A DNA stretch of 64,000 bases from Blastopirellula retiformator (GTDB lineage Bacteria; Planctomycetota; Planctomycetia; Pirellulales; Pirellulaceae): positions 248,001 to 312,000 of the forward strand of contig NZ_SJPF01000001.1 in assembly GCF_007859755.1 (NCBI RefSeq). The letters are read 5' to 3'. Shown here in pieces: positions 1 through 8,210 of this stretch; the stretch's first letter is position 1; each line of letters starts with the position of its first letter. Below the pieces are notes generated by a model, which had not been told where the DNA came from, searched no databases, and was given only the letters and a program-made list of their open reading frames with translations. Position numbers and translations under genes: made by a program.

Positions 1-303
1 GATGATTTGCTGTTTACGGTCACCGATGACGGCATCGCGGTCTGTCGCGAAACGGCGACCGGCGAGGTAGTATGGAAGGAACGGTTGGGAGGCAAGTTCA
101 AGGCGTCTCCCGTGGCGGTCAATGGACGGGTCTACTTCTTGAATACCGAAGGGCTGTGCAGCGTGTTAGCGGCCGATCGCGAGTTCCAGAAGTTGGCCGA
201 AAACAAGTTGGACGACGAGACGATCGCATCGCCGGCGATTTCCGATGGCTGCATCTACATCCGCGGCCGCAAGAATTTGTATTGCATCGGCAAAGCGCCA
301 TAA
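1..303 (+). CDS. PQQ-type beta-propeller protein, C-terminal end (partial)
   Basis: The frame is already open at base 1 and ends with TAA at 301-303, so only the last 100 residues are visible. They contain repeated propeller-blade strands: a TATGEVVWKERLGG unit, then SPVAVNGRVYFLN, then ASPAISDGCIYIRGRKNLYCIG. Blades of this kind occur in BamB-like proteins and quinoprotein dehydrogenases; in planctomycetes they are common in exported proteins of unknown ligand. No catalytic residue or cofactor site can be judged from the fragment. The STAS gene starts 11 bases downstream on the same strand, so the two may be cotranscribed. The family call is good, the function is open. Confidence 0.8.
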   Translation, partial: DDLLFTVTDDGIAVCRETATGEVVWKERLGGKFKASPVAVNGRVYFLNTEGLCSVLAADREFQKLAENKLDDETIASPAISDGCIYIRGRKNLYCIGKAP

Positions 304-314
304 GGGATATCCAC

Positions 315-689
315 GTGAACGAAAGCACATTGATGTTGTCCTCTCGCGAAGGGGACGTCGTAAAGGTCAAGCTCTTGCCGGTGGAGCTGCGCACGCCGGA
401 AGATTGCTACGATCTGCGGAACGAAATGATCGCCGCGTCGGACGGCTGCCGCGTCGTGCTGATTAACTTCGAGAACGTTACGTTCATGAGTAGCGTCGGT
501 CTCCTCTCCTTCCTCGGCCTCCGCCGAGCCGTCGCCGACCACGAAGTGCGGATCATCTTCTACAATCTCTGCGAGAACCTCAGCGCGATGTTGTCGCTTT
601 GCCGATTGATCTCCGACTCGCCCCACGCCAAGGCGCCCTTCGAGACCGCCGACAACGAAGCCGCCGCCATAGCCCTAGCAGTCCGTTGA
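315..689 (+). CDS. STAS-domain protein, anti-sigma factor antagonist type
   Basis: The product has 124 residues and is almost entirely one STAS domain, the fold of anti-sigma factor antagonists (SpoIIAA/RsbV), which usually act in the cytoplasm by binding an anti-sigma factor or serving as a partner-switch module. The strand VVLINFENVTFMSSVGLLSFL carries the Ser pair where such proteins are phosphorylated. The GTG start at 315 was chosen because an AAGGGA ribosome site lies just upstream and the beta-strand pattern begins there; a later ATG at 333 is less likely. The last residues (AVR) and the stop TGA at 687-689 are supplied by an inserted repeat element that starts at 679; without it the frame would end two codons after the insertion point as LAT-stop. 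No kinase or anti-sigma gene is adjacent. Confidence 0.8.
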   Translation: MNESTLMLSSREGDVVKVKLLPVELRTPEDCYDLRNEMIAASDGCRVVLINFENVTFMSSVGLLSFLGLRRAVADHEVRIIFYNLCENLSAMLSLCRLISDSPHAKAPFETADNEAAAIALAVR

Positions 690-797
690 TTTTCTCGACG
701 GACTGCGTGATCGCATGGATGCGAGCCGCGAAGAGCTACGCTCTGAGCCTGGCGAGGTTGGAAAATGCCACAAGGGCATTTTCCAACAGGCAGCTAG
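675..797 (+). mobile_element. MITE-like multi-hairpin element, copy 1 (115-base deletion form)
   Basis: The core at 679-793 is flanked on both sides by CTAG (675-678 and 794-797). It begins CAGTCCGTTGA and ends TCAACAGGCAG, imperfect terminal inverted repeats. Compared with the 149-base copies at 17094, 28310 and 56889, it lacks the central AAAATAGCGAC hairpin (about 34 bases). It is inserted inside the 3' end of the STAS gene. Confidence 0.8.
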
Positions 798-1154
798 CGA
801 CGTAAGCGGCGCAGGGCCGGCGTCGTTCTGCCGTAGGGTGGCTGCAGCAAGCGGAGAGAATCTAGCCATGCCATCCTCAAAAAAGATCATTCGCTTGCGC
901 AACCCACCTTGGATCGCGCTGCCTGAAGGTGGGTTGCGCAAGCGATTCAGGCGTCCGCTGATTGGATCGATTTCCGCGCTTGCTCCACCCACTCTACGTT
1001 TCGGCCGCGTCGACCCTTCTTCAGCTCCAGGCGCCGAGTTGTCTATTTCCCTTTCGGCTCTTAAAATCATAAAGTGATGCGAAAAAGCGAGCCCTCTGTC
1101 AAAATAGGGGGAATCTGGCTCGAAGTGAGCCAATAGTAACAAGTTAGGAACGCC
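690..1154. other. Intergenic region without a gene
   Basis: This 465-base stretch holds the remainder of element copy 1 and a perfect inverted repeat at 891-945. I see no coding frame with a credible start and codon use. The last 80 bases should contain the sufS promoter, but no box is convincing. Confidence 0.5.
891..945. repeat. Perfect 20-base inverted repeat
   Basis: The arm at 891-910 (TCGCTTGCGCAACCCACCTT) is the exact reverse complement of 926-945, with a 15-base loop. No T-run follows, so it is not a standard terminator. A related ACCCACCTT/AAGGTGGGT pair occurs near 38797-38870, which suggests a dispersed intergenic repeat. Confidence 0.8.
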
Positions 1155-2402
1155 ATGACGGTTGCCTCCCAGCAAACCGAGAAGCTTGACATCGACGCTA
1201 TCCGGGCTGATTTTCCGATCCTGCACCAACAAGTGCATGAAAAACCGCTGGTTTATCTCGATAACGCCGCCTCGTCACAGAAACCGCGTCAGGTGCTCGA
1301 CGCGCTGCGGGAGGTCGACGAGCGTTATTACGCCAACGTCCACCGAGGCGGCCACCAACTGAGCAACGAGGCGACGTCGCTGTACGAAGAATCGCGGGAA
1401 GCGGCTCGGCGGTTCCTGGGGGCTCGGTCGACCAAGGAGGTGATCTTCACCTATGGGACGACCTCATCGATCAACACCGTCGCCCATGCTTGGGGCGGGG
1501 CCAACCTGTCGGCCGGCGATGAGATCCTGCTGACCGAGATGGAGCATCACTCCAATCTCGTTCCGTGGCAACAAATCGCGCAGCGGACCGGCGCCAAGAT
1601 CAAGGCGCTGCCGGTCACGCCCGATGGACTGCTCGACCTCGACCAACTGCCGAACCTACTGAGCGAACGAACCAAGATCGTCGCCTTCTCGGCCGCGTCC
1701 AACGTGCTGGGGACGATCAATCCGGTCGAAGAGATCGTTCGCCAGGCGCATGGGGTTGGGGCACTCACCTTGGTCGACGCCGCTCAGGCCGCACCGCATA
1801 AGCCAATCGACGTGACGGAGTGGGACGCGGACTTCGTCGCCCTCAGCGCACACAAGATGGTCGGCCCCTCGGGCGTCGGCATCTTGTACGGCAAACAAGC
1901 GTTGCTGGAAGCGATGCCCCCATTCCTGGGCGGCGGCAGCATGATTGATACCGTCACGATCGATAGCTTTACCCCAGCGCTGCTGCCGGCGAAGTTTGAA
2001 GCCGGCACGCCGCCAATCACCGGTGCGATCGCTTTTAAAGCGGCGATCGAGTATCTAGAGCAAATCGGCCTAAGCAACATCCTGGCGCACGAACAAATGC
2101 TGGCCGAGCATGCGCATCAGCTGATGGCCGACATTCCTGGTTTGAAGATCCTCGGCCCTGATCCGCAGCAGAAGGCAGGCATCGTCAGCTTTACCGTCGA
2201 CGGCGTCAGTCCCAGCGATATCGGCATGATGATCGACACCGCCGGCGTGGCGATCCGGGCAGGCCATCACTGCGCCATGCCGCTGCATGCCAAGTTCGGC
2301 ATTGCGTCGAGCGCCCGGGCAAGCTTCTACGTCTACAACACGCGGGAAGAGGTGGAGACGTTCGTGACGGCGCTTCGCAAAGTGCTGATGATCTTGGGGT
2401 AA
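1155..2402 (+). CDS. sufS: SufS-type cysteine desulfurase
   Basis: This 415-residue protein is a PLP-dependent class V aminotransferase-fold enzyme that removes sulfur from L-cysteine as a persulfide for iron-sulfur cluster assembly. Seen in the sequence: the N-terminal FPIL and VYLDNAASSQKP motifs, the EMEHHSNLVPW segment, the PLP lysine K234 in SAHKMVGPSG, and the catalytic cysteine C373 in RAGHHCAMPLH, placed and spaced as in group II (SufS/CsdA) enzymes. Length matches the family (about 405-415). The ATG at 1155 precedes the conserved IRADFPIL by 17 residues, the usual distance. No sufBCD, sufE or sufU lies in the window, so the gene stands apart from a suf operon. CsdA-type activity cannot be excluded. 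Confidence 0.95.
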   Translation: MTVASQQTEKLDIDAIRADFPILHQQVHEKPLVYLDNAASSQKPRQVLDALREVDERYYANVHRGGHQLSNEATSLYEESREAARRFLGARSTKEVIFTYGTTSSINTVAHAWGGANLSAGDEILLTEMEHHSNLVPWQQIAQRTGAKIKALPVTPDGLLDLDQLPNLLSERTKIVAFSAASNVLGTINPVEEIVRQAHGVGALTLVDAAQAAPHKPIDVTEWDADFVALSAHKMVGPSGVGILYGKQALLEAMPPFLGGGSMIDTVTIDSFTPALLPAKFEAGTPPITGAIAFKAAIEYLEQIGLSNILAHEQMLAEHAHQLMADIPGLKILGPDPQQKAGIVSFTVDGVSPSDIGMMIDTAGVAIRAGHHCAMPLHAKFGIASSARASFYVYNTREEVETFVTALRKVLMILG

Positions 2403-2412
2403 TCGATTTCCA

Positions 2413-2596
2413 GGTTAGCCGCGAAAGCTCCGCTTTCGCGGCGGCGCAGCCGCAGGAAGCATCTATTTGAGGTCGGAAGAATCGCGAAGGCTTCGATCTC
2501 GCATAAGCTAGGACGACCGCCGTTGTATCGCACGCCGCGGGCTGATGCTTCCTGCCAACTTCGTCGGCCCCGAAAGCACAGCTTTCGCGGCTAACC
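2413..2596. repeat. Inverted-repeat element bounded by GGTTAGCC/GGCTAACC
   Basis: The element begins 10 bases after the sufS stop. It runs from GGTTAGCC (2413-2420) to GGCTAACC (2589-2596), with subterminal AGGAAGCATC (near 2453) and GATGCTTCCT (near 2543) facing each other and CGAAAGCT/AGCTTTCG arms at both ends. The same arrangement recurs at 38687-38999, so this is a dispersed non-coding family. Confidence 0.65.
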
Positions 2597-2612
2597 AGTC
2601 GCCGGGCGCTAG

Positions 2613-2942
2613 TCACGTCTTCGGCAGCGTCTGCACAAACTTAAAGGCCCGGTCGGTCCAATCTTTGACGGCTTCGAAATGGACGAGCCCTGGCTCTTCG
2701 ACCACGACCCAGCCCCGCATCGGGCGCCCGGTGAAGTCGAACTCGCGGACGTTCTCCTCCTGAAGCGCCTCTTCATAGGCGTCGAGTCCAACGCGGACCA
2801 TTAGGCGATCGCGCGAGACGCCGACGACCATGTTGCCGTGATGCAAGAACGCGATCCCGCCGAACATCTTCTTTTCGGTGATGCCGCGGCGGCGCTGCAA
2901 GAGTCCGCGAACGCGCGACGCGAGTTGTTCGTCATACGGCAT
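2613..2942 (-). CDS. TfoX N-terminal-domain protein
   Basis: The 109-residue product matches the short, stand-alone TfoX N-terminal domain: DEQLASRVRGLL at the start, the conserved TEKKMFGGIAFL motif, a GNMVVGV strand, and RDRLMVRVG. In Haemophilus the full TfoX/Sxy regulates competence; short single-domain forms like this are widespread, often annotated as TfoX/Sxy family, and have no settled role. It lies 27 bases downstream of the DinB-like gene on the same strand and is likely cotranscribed with it. The C-terminal Sxy domain is absent, so a competence role is not supported. Confidence 0.85.
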   Translation of the reverse strand: MPYDEQLASRVRGLLQRRRGITEKKMFGGIAFLHHGNMVVGVSRDRLMVRVGLDAYEEALQEENVREFDFTGRPMRGWVVVEEPGLVHFEAVKDWTDRAFKFVQTLPKT

Positions 2943-2969
2943 GGATTCCCCTTTTTGCGCCGGCGGCGT

Positions 2970-3467
2970 CTAACGAAAGATCGGTTTGCGGCCGAGCGCT
3001 TTGCGAATGTCGCAGAGCTGCCCGCGATGATTCCACCAATGGCTGACCAAGATCGACAGGCCAACCGCCCGATTCTTGAAGATGTCTGACTGGCCCTCGG
3101 GCGGTGATAGGCAAGGGGAATCGAGATCGTCGTCCTGTTGCGTGCCGAGCCAGGCCAACGTCCGATCCCGGGCCGGGCGGAAGTTGGTAGCGACTTCGTC
3201 CCAGCTGGGGTAGTAGTCGGGATCTTCCTGCGGTTGGCTGCCGGGGCCAAAGATCGGAGCCCAAGCGTCAAGCTCATTCGGAACGTCGAGCAGGTACTGC
3301 CGTGCGACCAGCCCTTCGCAAAAGGTGAGGTGTCCGAAAATCCAGAGAGCATGATTGCCGCCGGGGGACGCTGCAGCGAGGGGAGTCTCGCGGAGATCCT
3401 CGAAAATCGGCATCGTCAAGGTTTCGGTCAGTTCGATGCTGTTGCGAAGAAGATCGACGGCTCGCAT
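2970..3467 (-). CDS. DinB-family four-helix protein
   Basis: This 165-residue protein has the DinB/YfiT pattern: four amphipathic helices with spaced histidines able to form a metal site, seen in GGNHALWIFGHL and in SHWWNHRGQL near the C-terminus. Family members include thiol-dependent transferases (with bacillithiol or mycothiol) and many uncharacterised proteins. The gene precedes the TfoX-like gene in the same direction. A BshC-like gene lies 2 kb away (5592-7181), so a low-molecular-weight-thiol link is possible but only an inference. The ATG at 3467 gives a normal length and starts directly at the first helix. Confidence 0.8.
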   Translation of the reverse strand: MRAVDLLRNSIELTETLTMPIFEDLRETPLAAASPGGNHALWIFGHLTFCEGLVARQYLLDVPNELDAWAPIFGPGSQPQEDPDYYPSWDEVATNFRPARDRTLAWLGTQQDDDLDSPCLSPPEGQSDIFKNRAVGLSILVSHWWNHRGQLCDIRKALGRKPIFR

Positions 3468-3627
3468 AGGTTGTGGGCTCTGGAGAGGAGAAACAAGGGA
3501 GATTGCCGCTGACGATACGGCAGCAAGCTACTATCATCTCACAATCGCGGAGGGGAAAAAAGCTGATAAGCCGCTTGGATTTTCGCGCAATCCAGAAGAG
3601 AATCGCCGACTAGAAACGAGCCGCCTG

Positions 3628-4164
3628 ATGAAACTCGCCATTCGCAGCCTGATCGCCTTGTTGGTGTTGATCGCCATCCCGTTCTTTGTTGCGCTCTTCA
3701 CGGCCCGCGAGATTACGGTGACGCGGCAGATTGTGATTGATCGTCCCAAGTCGGAGGTTTTCGACTACATCAAGCTGCTGCGCAACCAAGAGAGGTTCAG
3801 CCTCTGGGGAACGCTCCCCGGCGAGCGGGAGGTGATGATCACAGGAGAAGATGGCGAGCAGGGCGCCGTGATTGCCTGGAAGAGCGACGACGCCAACATC
3901 GGCGCCGGCGAGCAGGAGATCACCGGCATCAAGCCGACCTCACGAGTCGACTTCTTGATTAGCTACAGCAAGCCATACCAGATGACCGACTCGGCCTACA
4001 TGCAGACCGACGATATCTACGACGACCAAACGCAGGTCACCTCGACCTACATCACGACGATGAACTACCCGACGAACCTGTTTCTGGTCTTCGCCAAAGA
4101 GATGATCGGCGACCAGGTCGAGATCAGCCTCGAACGACTGAAACGGAATCTGGAAGAGCAATAG
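3628..4164 (+). CDS. SRPBCC (START-like) family protein with N-terminal membrane anchor
   Basis: The product has 178 residues. Residues 1-25 form one hydrophobic segment with a basic start (MKLAIRSL, then leucine/isoleucine-rich), a membrane anchor or uncleaved signal. The rest follows the SRPBCC pattern of polyketide cyclase/START-like proteins: TVTRQIVIDRPKSEVFDYI, then a strand-rich middle (GAVIAWKSDD, EQEITGI) and a long C-terminal helix. Such folds bind hydrophobic ligands; no ligand can be named. The frame is open further upstream, but the ATG at 3628 places the membrane segment at the N-terminus and the upstream part has poor codon use. No clear operon partner is present. Confidence 0.8.
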   Translation: MKLAIRSLIALLVLIAIPFFVALFTAREITVTRQIVIDRPKSEVFDYIKLLRNQERFSLWGTLPGEREVMITGEDGEQGAVIAWKSDDANIGAGEQEITGIKPTSRVDFLISYSKPYQMTDSAYMQTDDIYDDQTQVTSTYITTMNYPTNLFLVFAKEMIGDQVEISLERLKRNLEEQ

Positions 4165-4189
4165 GAATTAAATCTTGGCCTGGCGCCAC

Positions 4190-5548
4190 CTAAATGGCCG
4201 AGGCGTCTTCTAGCGGCGGGAACCACAGTGGCAGCATCTTCAGAGCCGCGCTGGCGGCGTCGGTCGCCATCTTGGTCGACGCGAACAGATCACCGCGCTC
4301 CAGCGCTTGCGGCACATTCAGATCGCCGCACAGAAAACGAACCAAGTTGTTTTGCGTCAGGCGAATGAAGCTGCGGCCCAGCTTGCCGTCGCTCAGCGAA
4401 CCGCTCCGCTCGGTGAAGTGGAGCGAGTGCTTTTCCCCTTCGACATGCAGACCAAGATCGCACGGCAGCGGATAGCCGACTTTGGCCAGGTTGGCCCGGA
4501 ATCGCTCGGCATGCTCGGCCAGCGTTTGCAGCGGATGACGCCAACGAACCATCACAGTGGTATTGGAGAGAGGACGCTGCGGCGGCGCGGCGCTGCGAAC
4601 GGCGCGGTGCAGCGGGTCAGCGGCCGGGGCGTGATAGTAAATGATTCGTTGATCCCGTTCCATGGCGTCGCCGCAGATCCGCCGCAGCAGTTCGGCCGAA
4701 ACGTCTTCGCGGCCCGGAGCGGCGACCGTTTCCAGGATTTGCCCGCCCCCGGTCATCGCATAACCGACGATCCGCGAGTCGTCGTCGAGCGCCAGCTTGT
4801 TGCCGCCGTCGATCGCCACGTAGAGTTGTTGAAAGCCGCGACGATCGAGCAGCCACCGCCACTGCTCACGCGTCCGGACCGACGCGCCCAGCAGATCGGC
4901 AAAGCGGCGCTCGTACAGCGACGTCAGTCCAGCGAATTCTACTTGGCGATAAAGGCGAATTGAAAGCCGCGTCGGTTCGCTTGGCTCGTCTTCCCAATTG
5001 CGAGTCGGCCGGGGCCGCTGCATGCTGGCCAAAACCTGTGCGGGGTCGCCATGGCTGCGGGTCTGCGGCGACAGCGCCGTCCAGCCGCGTCGCGCCAGGA
5101 ATTCAGCCGAGTCGGCCCGGTAGACGGCGCATTCGGCGCCGCATCGCTGTAGTTCTGCGTCAACTTCGGCCAATAGCTGGGTGGCGATTCCGCGGCCGCG
5201 AAACTCGGGCGCGGTCGCTAGTTCGTCGACATGCAGCGTCGTGGCGATCCGGTCGGCGAAGCGGGTCTTACGGCGGATCACCCGGACGTGCCCGACGATC
5301 TGCCCATCCGCTTTGCAGACGATGCGTTGGCCGGGGTCGTAACCAGGCCGCTCTTGTTCGATATGGAATTCGTTTTCGCTAGGACGCAGCAAGGCGCGCT
5401 GCATCATCTCGAAGATCGGAAAGGAGTCTCCTTGCGTCGCGCGGCTGATGACAAGCGTCGACGTACGAGCGGAGCGACCACCAAGAGTTTGGATCGACTT
5501 CGTAAGAGGCGAGGTATGAACCGCGCACATGGGCCGGACTCCCTTCAA
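4190..5548 (-). CDS. Eis-like GNAT N-acetyltransferase
   Basis: The 452-residue protein has an N-terminal GNAT domain (about 32-170) with the acetyl-CoA loop RGRGIATQLL at 117-126 and the preceding strand DELATAPEF. A second GNAT-like half follows, and the C-terminal 100 residues end in LCGDLNVPQALERGDLF, resembling the sterol-carrier-like C-terminal domain of Eis/YkkB enhanced-intracellular-survival proteins. This three-part order and the length suit the Eis family, which acetylates amines such as aminoglycosides or polyamines; the substrate here is unknown. An alternative ATG lies at 5530. It is the last gene of a minus-strand run with the glycosyltransferase and BshC-like genes (gaps of 43 and 31 bases), so one transcript is likely. 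Confidence 0.75.
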   Translation of the reverse strand: MKGVRPMCAVHTSPLTKSIQTLGGRSARTSTLVISRATQGDSFPIFEMMQRALLRPSENEFHIEQERPGYDPGQRIVCKADGQIVGHVRVIRRKTRFADRIATTLHVDELATAPEFRGRGIATQLLAEVDAELQRCGAECAVYRADSAEFLARRGWTALSPQTRSHGDPAQVLASMQRPRPTRNWEDEPSEPTRLSIRLYRQVEFAGLTSLYERRFADLLGASVRTREQWRWLLDRRGFQQLYVAIDGGNKLALDDDSRIVGYAMTGGGQILETVAAPGREDVSAELLRRICGDAMERDQRIIYYHAPAADPLHRAVRSAAPPQRPLSNTTVMVRWRHPLQTLAEHAERFRANLAKVGYPLPCDLGLHVEGEKHSLHFTERSGSLSDGKLGRSFIRLTQNNLVRFLCGDLNVPQALERGDLFASTKMATDAASAALKMLPLWFPPLEDASAI

Positions 5549-5591
5549 GCAACGGACAATTCCCTTTGTTCAGCTCACGCTTTCCATTAAC

Positions 5592-7181
5592 TTAAGGGGC
5601 GGCGGCGCTCAGGTCCAGTAGCAAAGTTCGCAAACTTTTTTCGGGGAAGAGGCAAAAGGGATACTCGCGAGAGAACGCGATCGTGTCGTTGCGCACCGCG
5701 CGTTTGCTTTGCGAAAGCTCTTTCGCAAGCGCCGCGCGCTGCTGTTCGACGGCCGGCTGCAGCGCGCTGTTGATCCCCTCTAGCGCGCGGTGTCGCTCGG
5801 CCAATTGCGGCGACCCGTCCTCGGCCAACCACCGTTGTTTTTCTGCGACAAGCTGGGCAATTTCGGCCGGCTGCTGGCCAGCGCCCAGATGACGGTCAGG
5901 ATTGAACCGCAAATCGCGCATTGTGCGCGCGATCTGCGCCACGTCGTCTGCGTCGGTTCGCGTGCGAGCAATCGGCAGGTGAACGGTCGCCGTCGCCGCG
6001 ACGATTGGCGGTGGGTTCACGCCAAAGAACCGAGCCACAATCAGGTCTGTTACCTGATCGTATTTGGCCCCGCCGATCCCATGAATGAACAGATCGGAAA
6101 GCGCCAGCCGGGCATACATGGTGGTCAGCAATGCGCGCGGCCGCAATGTCACCTTGGACTGTAGCGCAGTCAGGGCCGAAATCGCCCCGTCGACATCGGT
6201 CGGAATTTTTAAATCGACATCGCCCCGATCGGTCAAACGCAAGCCTGACGAAGTCGCCGCGACGAACAGACCGCGCCGCTGCGGGTTTGCCTTCGTCCAG
6301 ATCCAAAGGGGCGTTTCGACCAAGTCGCCCGCTTGCTCAAGATGGGGCGCCGGGTGATTGGCGCTCCGAATCTTGTGCAGCTGGCGGTACTCGTCGATCG
6401 CACCGTTATAAACCGCGCGAAAGGAGGGCGCATCCTGCCACAACCGTAGGGCGAACCGTAGGAACGACTCGGTGCTGTAAACCTGGCTCAGCGGAACTTC
6501 CAGCGTTTGCAGGCCCCAATCGGCCTCTAACTGATGCCGGGCCTGGGCGAAACAGCGGCCGATGTTGTCGGTCGACTCGGCCGCCGCCAACACCTGGGGC
6601 CACAGCGTTTCGATCAGGGGCTGATCGACCAAGGGGCGAATCGCCGCGGCGGCTGCGGCGCCAAACTGGGCGAACGTATCGCGGTTAAGAATCGTCCGCT
6701 CTTCCCAGGCGATCGGCGGCGACGCATCGTCAAACGGAATACGGCGCTGGCTCCAGGCGCCGTCGGCGTCGACCTCGGGCAATGCGATCGCCGGGCTGGC
6801 GACAATGTCGTTGTCGACGATCAGGTTGATCGGCGTCGCTTCGGCGCCCTGGCTGACCGAGTGCAGCAGGAAGTTCTTGAACCAGACGCCGGGGTGAAAC
6901 AGGCCCGGCTGATGCCCCGCCATGACGATCGGGGCGTCGCTGTCCGGCAGGTCGAACTTCGGACGATAGGCGAACGTGTAACCGCTGGCGAGCGCGATCA
7001 GTTCGCGTCGCGCTTGTTGCGACAGCTCGGCGAGCGAGAGGCCGCAGACGTCGATTGCTGCGGCGTCCGTTCGGATGGACGTGAGCAGTGCGATCGCTTC
7101 GGCGGCGGTCGGATCGATCAAGGCCGAGCCGCTGGTCCGCGGGGCGCGAAGCGGGCGATACTCGAGTTCGGCAGGCGTCAT
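5592..7181 (-). CDS. Conserved protein with BshC-like features
   Basis: The product has 529 residues, no signal peptide and no membrane segment. I do not recognise it with certainty. Two segments resemble BshC, the putative cysteine-adding enzyme of bacillithiol synthesis: MAGHQPGLFHPGVWFKNF near residue 86 (BshC has a GQQAGLxTGPxYT motif) and RPRALLTTMYARL...SDLFIHGIGGAKYDQ near 360 (BshC: RPLYQDxLLP...GGPGEIAY). A glutamine/alanine-rich helical region near 440-500 suits the BshC coiled coil. No bshA or bshB is adjacent, although a glycosyltransferase lies just upstream in the operon. BshC itself is about 540 residues. Function should be treated as unproven. Confidence 0.45.
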   Translation of the reverse strand: MTPAELEYRPLRAPRTSGSALIDPTAAEAIALLTSIRTDAAAIDVCGLSLAELSQQARRELIALASGYTFAYRPKFDLPDSDAPIVMAGHQPGLFHPGVWFKNFLLHSVSQGAEATPINLIVDNDIVASPAIALPEVDADGAWSQRRIPFDDASPPIAWEERTILNRDTFAQFGAAAAAAIRPLVDQPLIETLWPQVLAAAESTDNIGRCFAQARHQLEADWGLQTLEVPLSQVYSTESFLRFALRLWQDAPSFRAVYNGAIDEYRQLHKIRSANHPAPHLEQAGDLVETPLWIWTKANPQRRGLFVAATSSGLRLTDRGDVDLKIPTDVDGAISALTALQSKVTLRPRALLTTMYARLALSDLFIHGIGGAKYDQVTDLIVARFFGVNPPPIVAATATVHLPIARTRTDADDVAQIARTMRDLRFNPDRHLGAGQQPAEIAQLVAEKQRWLAEDGSPQLAERHRALEGINSALQPAVEQQRAALAKELSQSKRAVRNDTIAFSREYPFCLFPEKSLRTLLLDLSAAAP

Positions 7182-7212
7182 TCTTCGTGCGGGTTGGAGG
7201 ATTCGTAGAAGG

Positions 7213-7950
7213 TTAGCCCCCCAGCGAAATCGCCGCGTCTCCCACGCCGCATTCGCCGCGAGCCATCGTCCGGTCGAGCACCAAGTGATAATAGTTCAAC
7301 CGCGTCGTACCATCGTCGAGCGCGCCGCCGAACGAACGCTTTTCGTCCAGGTAAACCAGCGGCACCGGCAACTCAATCACGCTGAGCCCAGCGCGAGCCG
7401 CTTCGACCCACAGCTCCAGCGGCATGGCGTAGCCAAACTCAGTCACCGGCAGTTGGCTGATGGCGTCGACGCGATACGCTTTGAAGCCGCAAAAGGCGTC
7501 GGTCAGCTGATAGCCGAGCCGCTGATTGATTTCGGCGGTCAGCAACTGGTTGATCCAGCGACGCTCGGCCGGCGGTTCGCTGTCCCCTTCGTATTGTTTC
7601 AGATAGCGGCTTCCCGAAACGATGTCGACATTTTGGCAAGCGGCGACAAATCGCGGAATCCGTTGCGGCTCGTGCTGCCCATCGCAGTCGATGGTGACGA
7701 TGATGTCGTAGTTCTCGGCCGCCGCGTAGTCGAACGCCGTCTTCAGCGCCGCGCCGTATCCTCGGTTCTTGGCGTGGGTGACGACCTGAATATCGCTACG
7801 CTCGGCCAACAGCTCGGCGGTTCCGTCGGACGAACCGTCGTCGACCACCAGAATATCGCTGCTGTACCGGGCAACTTCGTCCAGAACCGAGTGGACGGTT
7901 CCACGTTCGTTAAACACCGGCAGCGCGGTCAGAGCACGAGGCGACTTCAT
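7213..7950 (-). CDS. Family 2 glycosyltransferase (dolichyl/polyprenyl-phosphate sugar synthase type)
   Basis: The 245-residue GT-A protein has PVFNERGTV at the N-terminus, the nucleotide-binding ILVVDDGSSDGT, KNRGYGAAL, and the metal-binding TIDCDGQHEP (DxD-like). It ends without membrane segments, as soluble DPM1-like enzymes do. These transfer a sugar from a nucleotide donor to polyprenyl phosphate or another acceptor. SGSRYL and DAFCGFKAYR motifs support the polyprenyl-phosphate mannosyl/glucosyl group. The ATG at 7950 was preferred over in-frame upstream starts because a GGAAG ribosome site lies six bases before it. It is first in a likely operon with the two genes downstream; the donor and acceptor cannot be told. 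Confidence 0.85.
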   Translation of the reverse strand: MKSPRALTALPVFNERGTVHSVLDEVARYSSDILVVDDGSSDGTAELLAERSDIQVVTHAKNRGYGAALKTAFDYAAAENYDIIVTIDCDGQHEPQRIPRFVAACQNVDIVSGSRYLKQYEGDSEPPAERRWINQLLTAEINQRLGYQLTDAFCGFKAYRVDAISQLPVTEFGYAMPLELWVEAARAGLSVIELPVPLVYLDEKRSFGGALDDGTTRLNYYHLVLDRTMARGECGVGDAAISLGG

Positions 7951-8210
7951 CGTTGCTTCCATCAACAGCAGGGACCGAAAATCAAACAACCCATGCTACG
8001 CTGCAAGCCATGGATAAGCAACGCTTTGGGGGCAGCGGCGGCAATCCGTAACATGTTATCCAACCGGAAGATACCGCCCGCTGAGCGGATCTTTCCCCTT
8101 TCGATGCCGCAGGCCCGCCAGGGTTGCAAACGAGGGCCAAGAAAGCAGAAAACCCCCGAAGAAGTTGGGGAAATCGTTGCAGACTTCTCTAGGTATCCGC
8201 TTCGAGTCGC

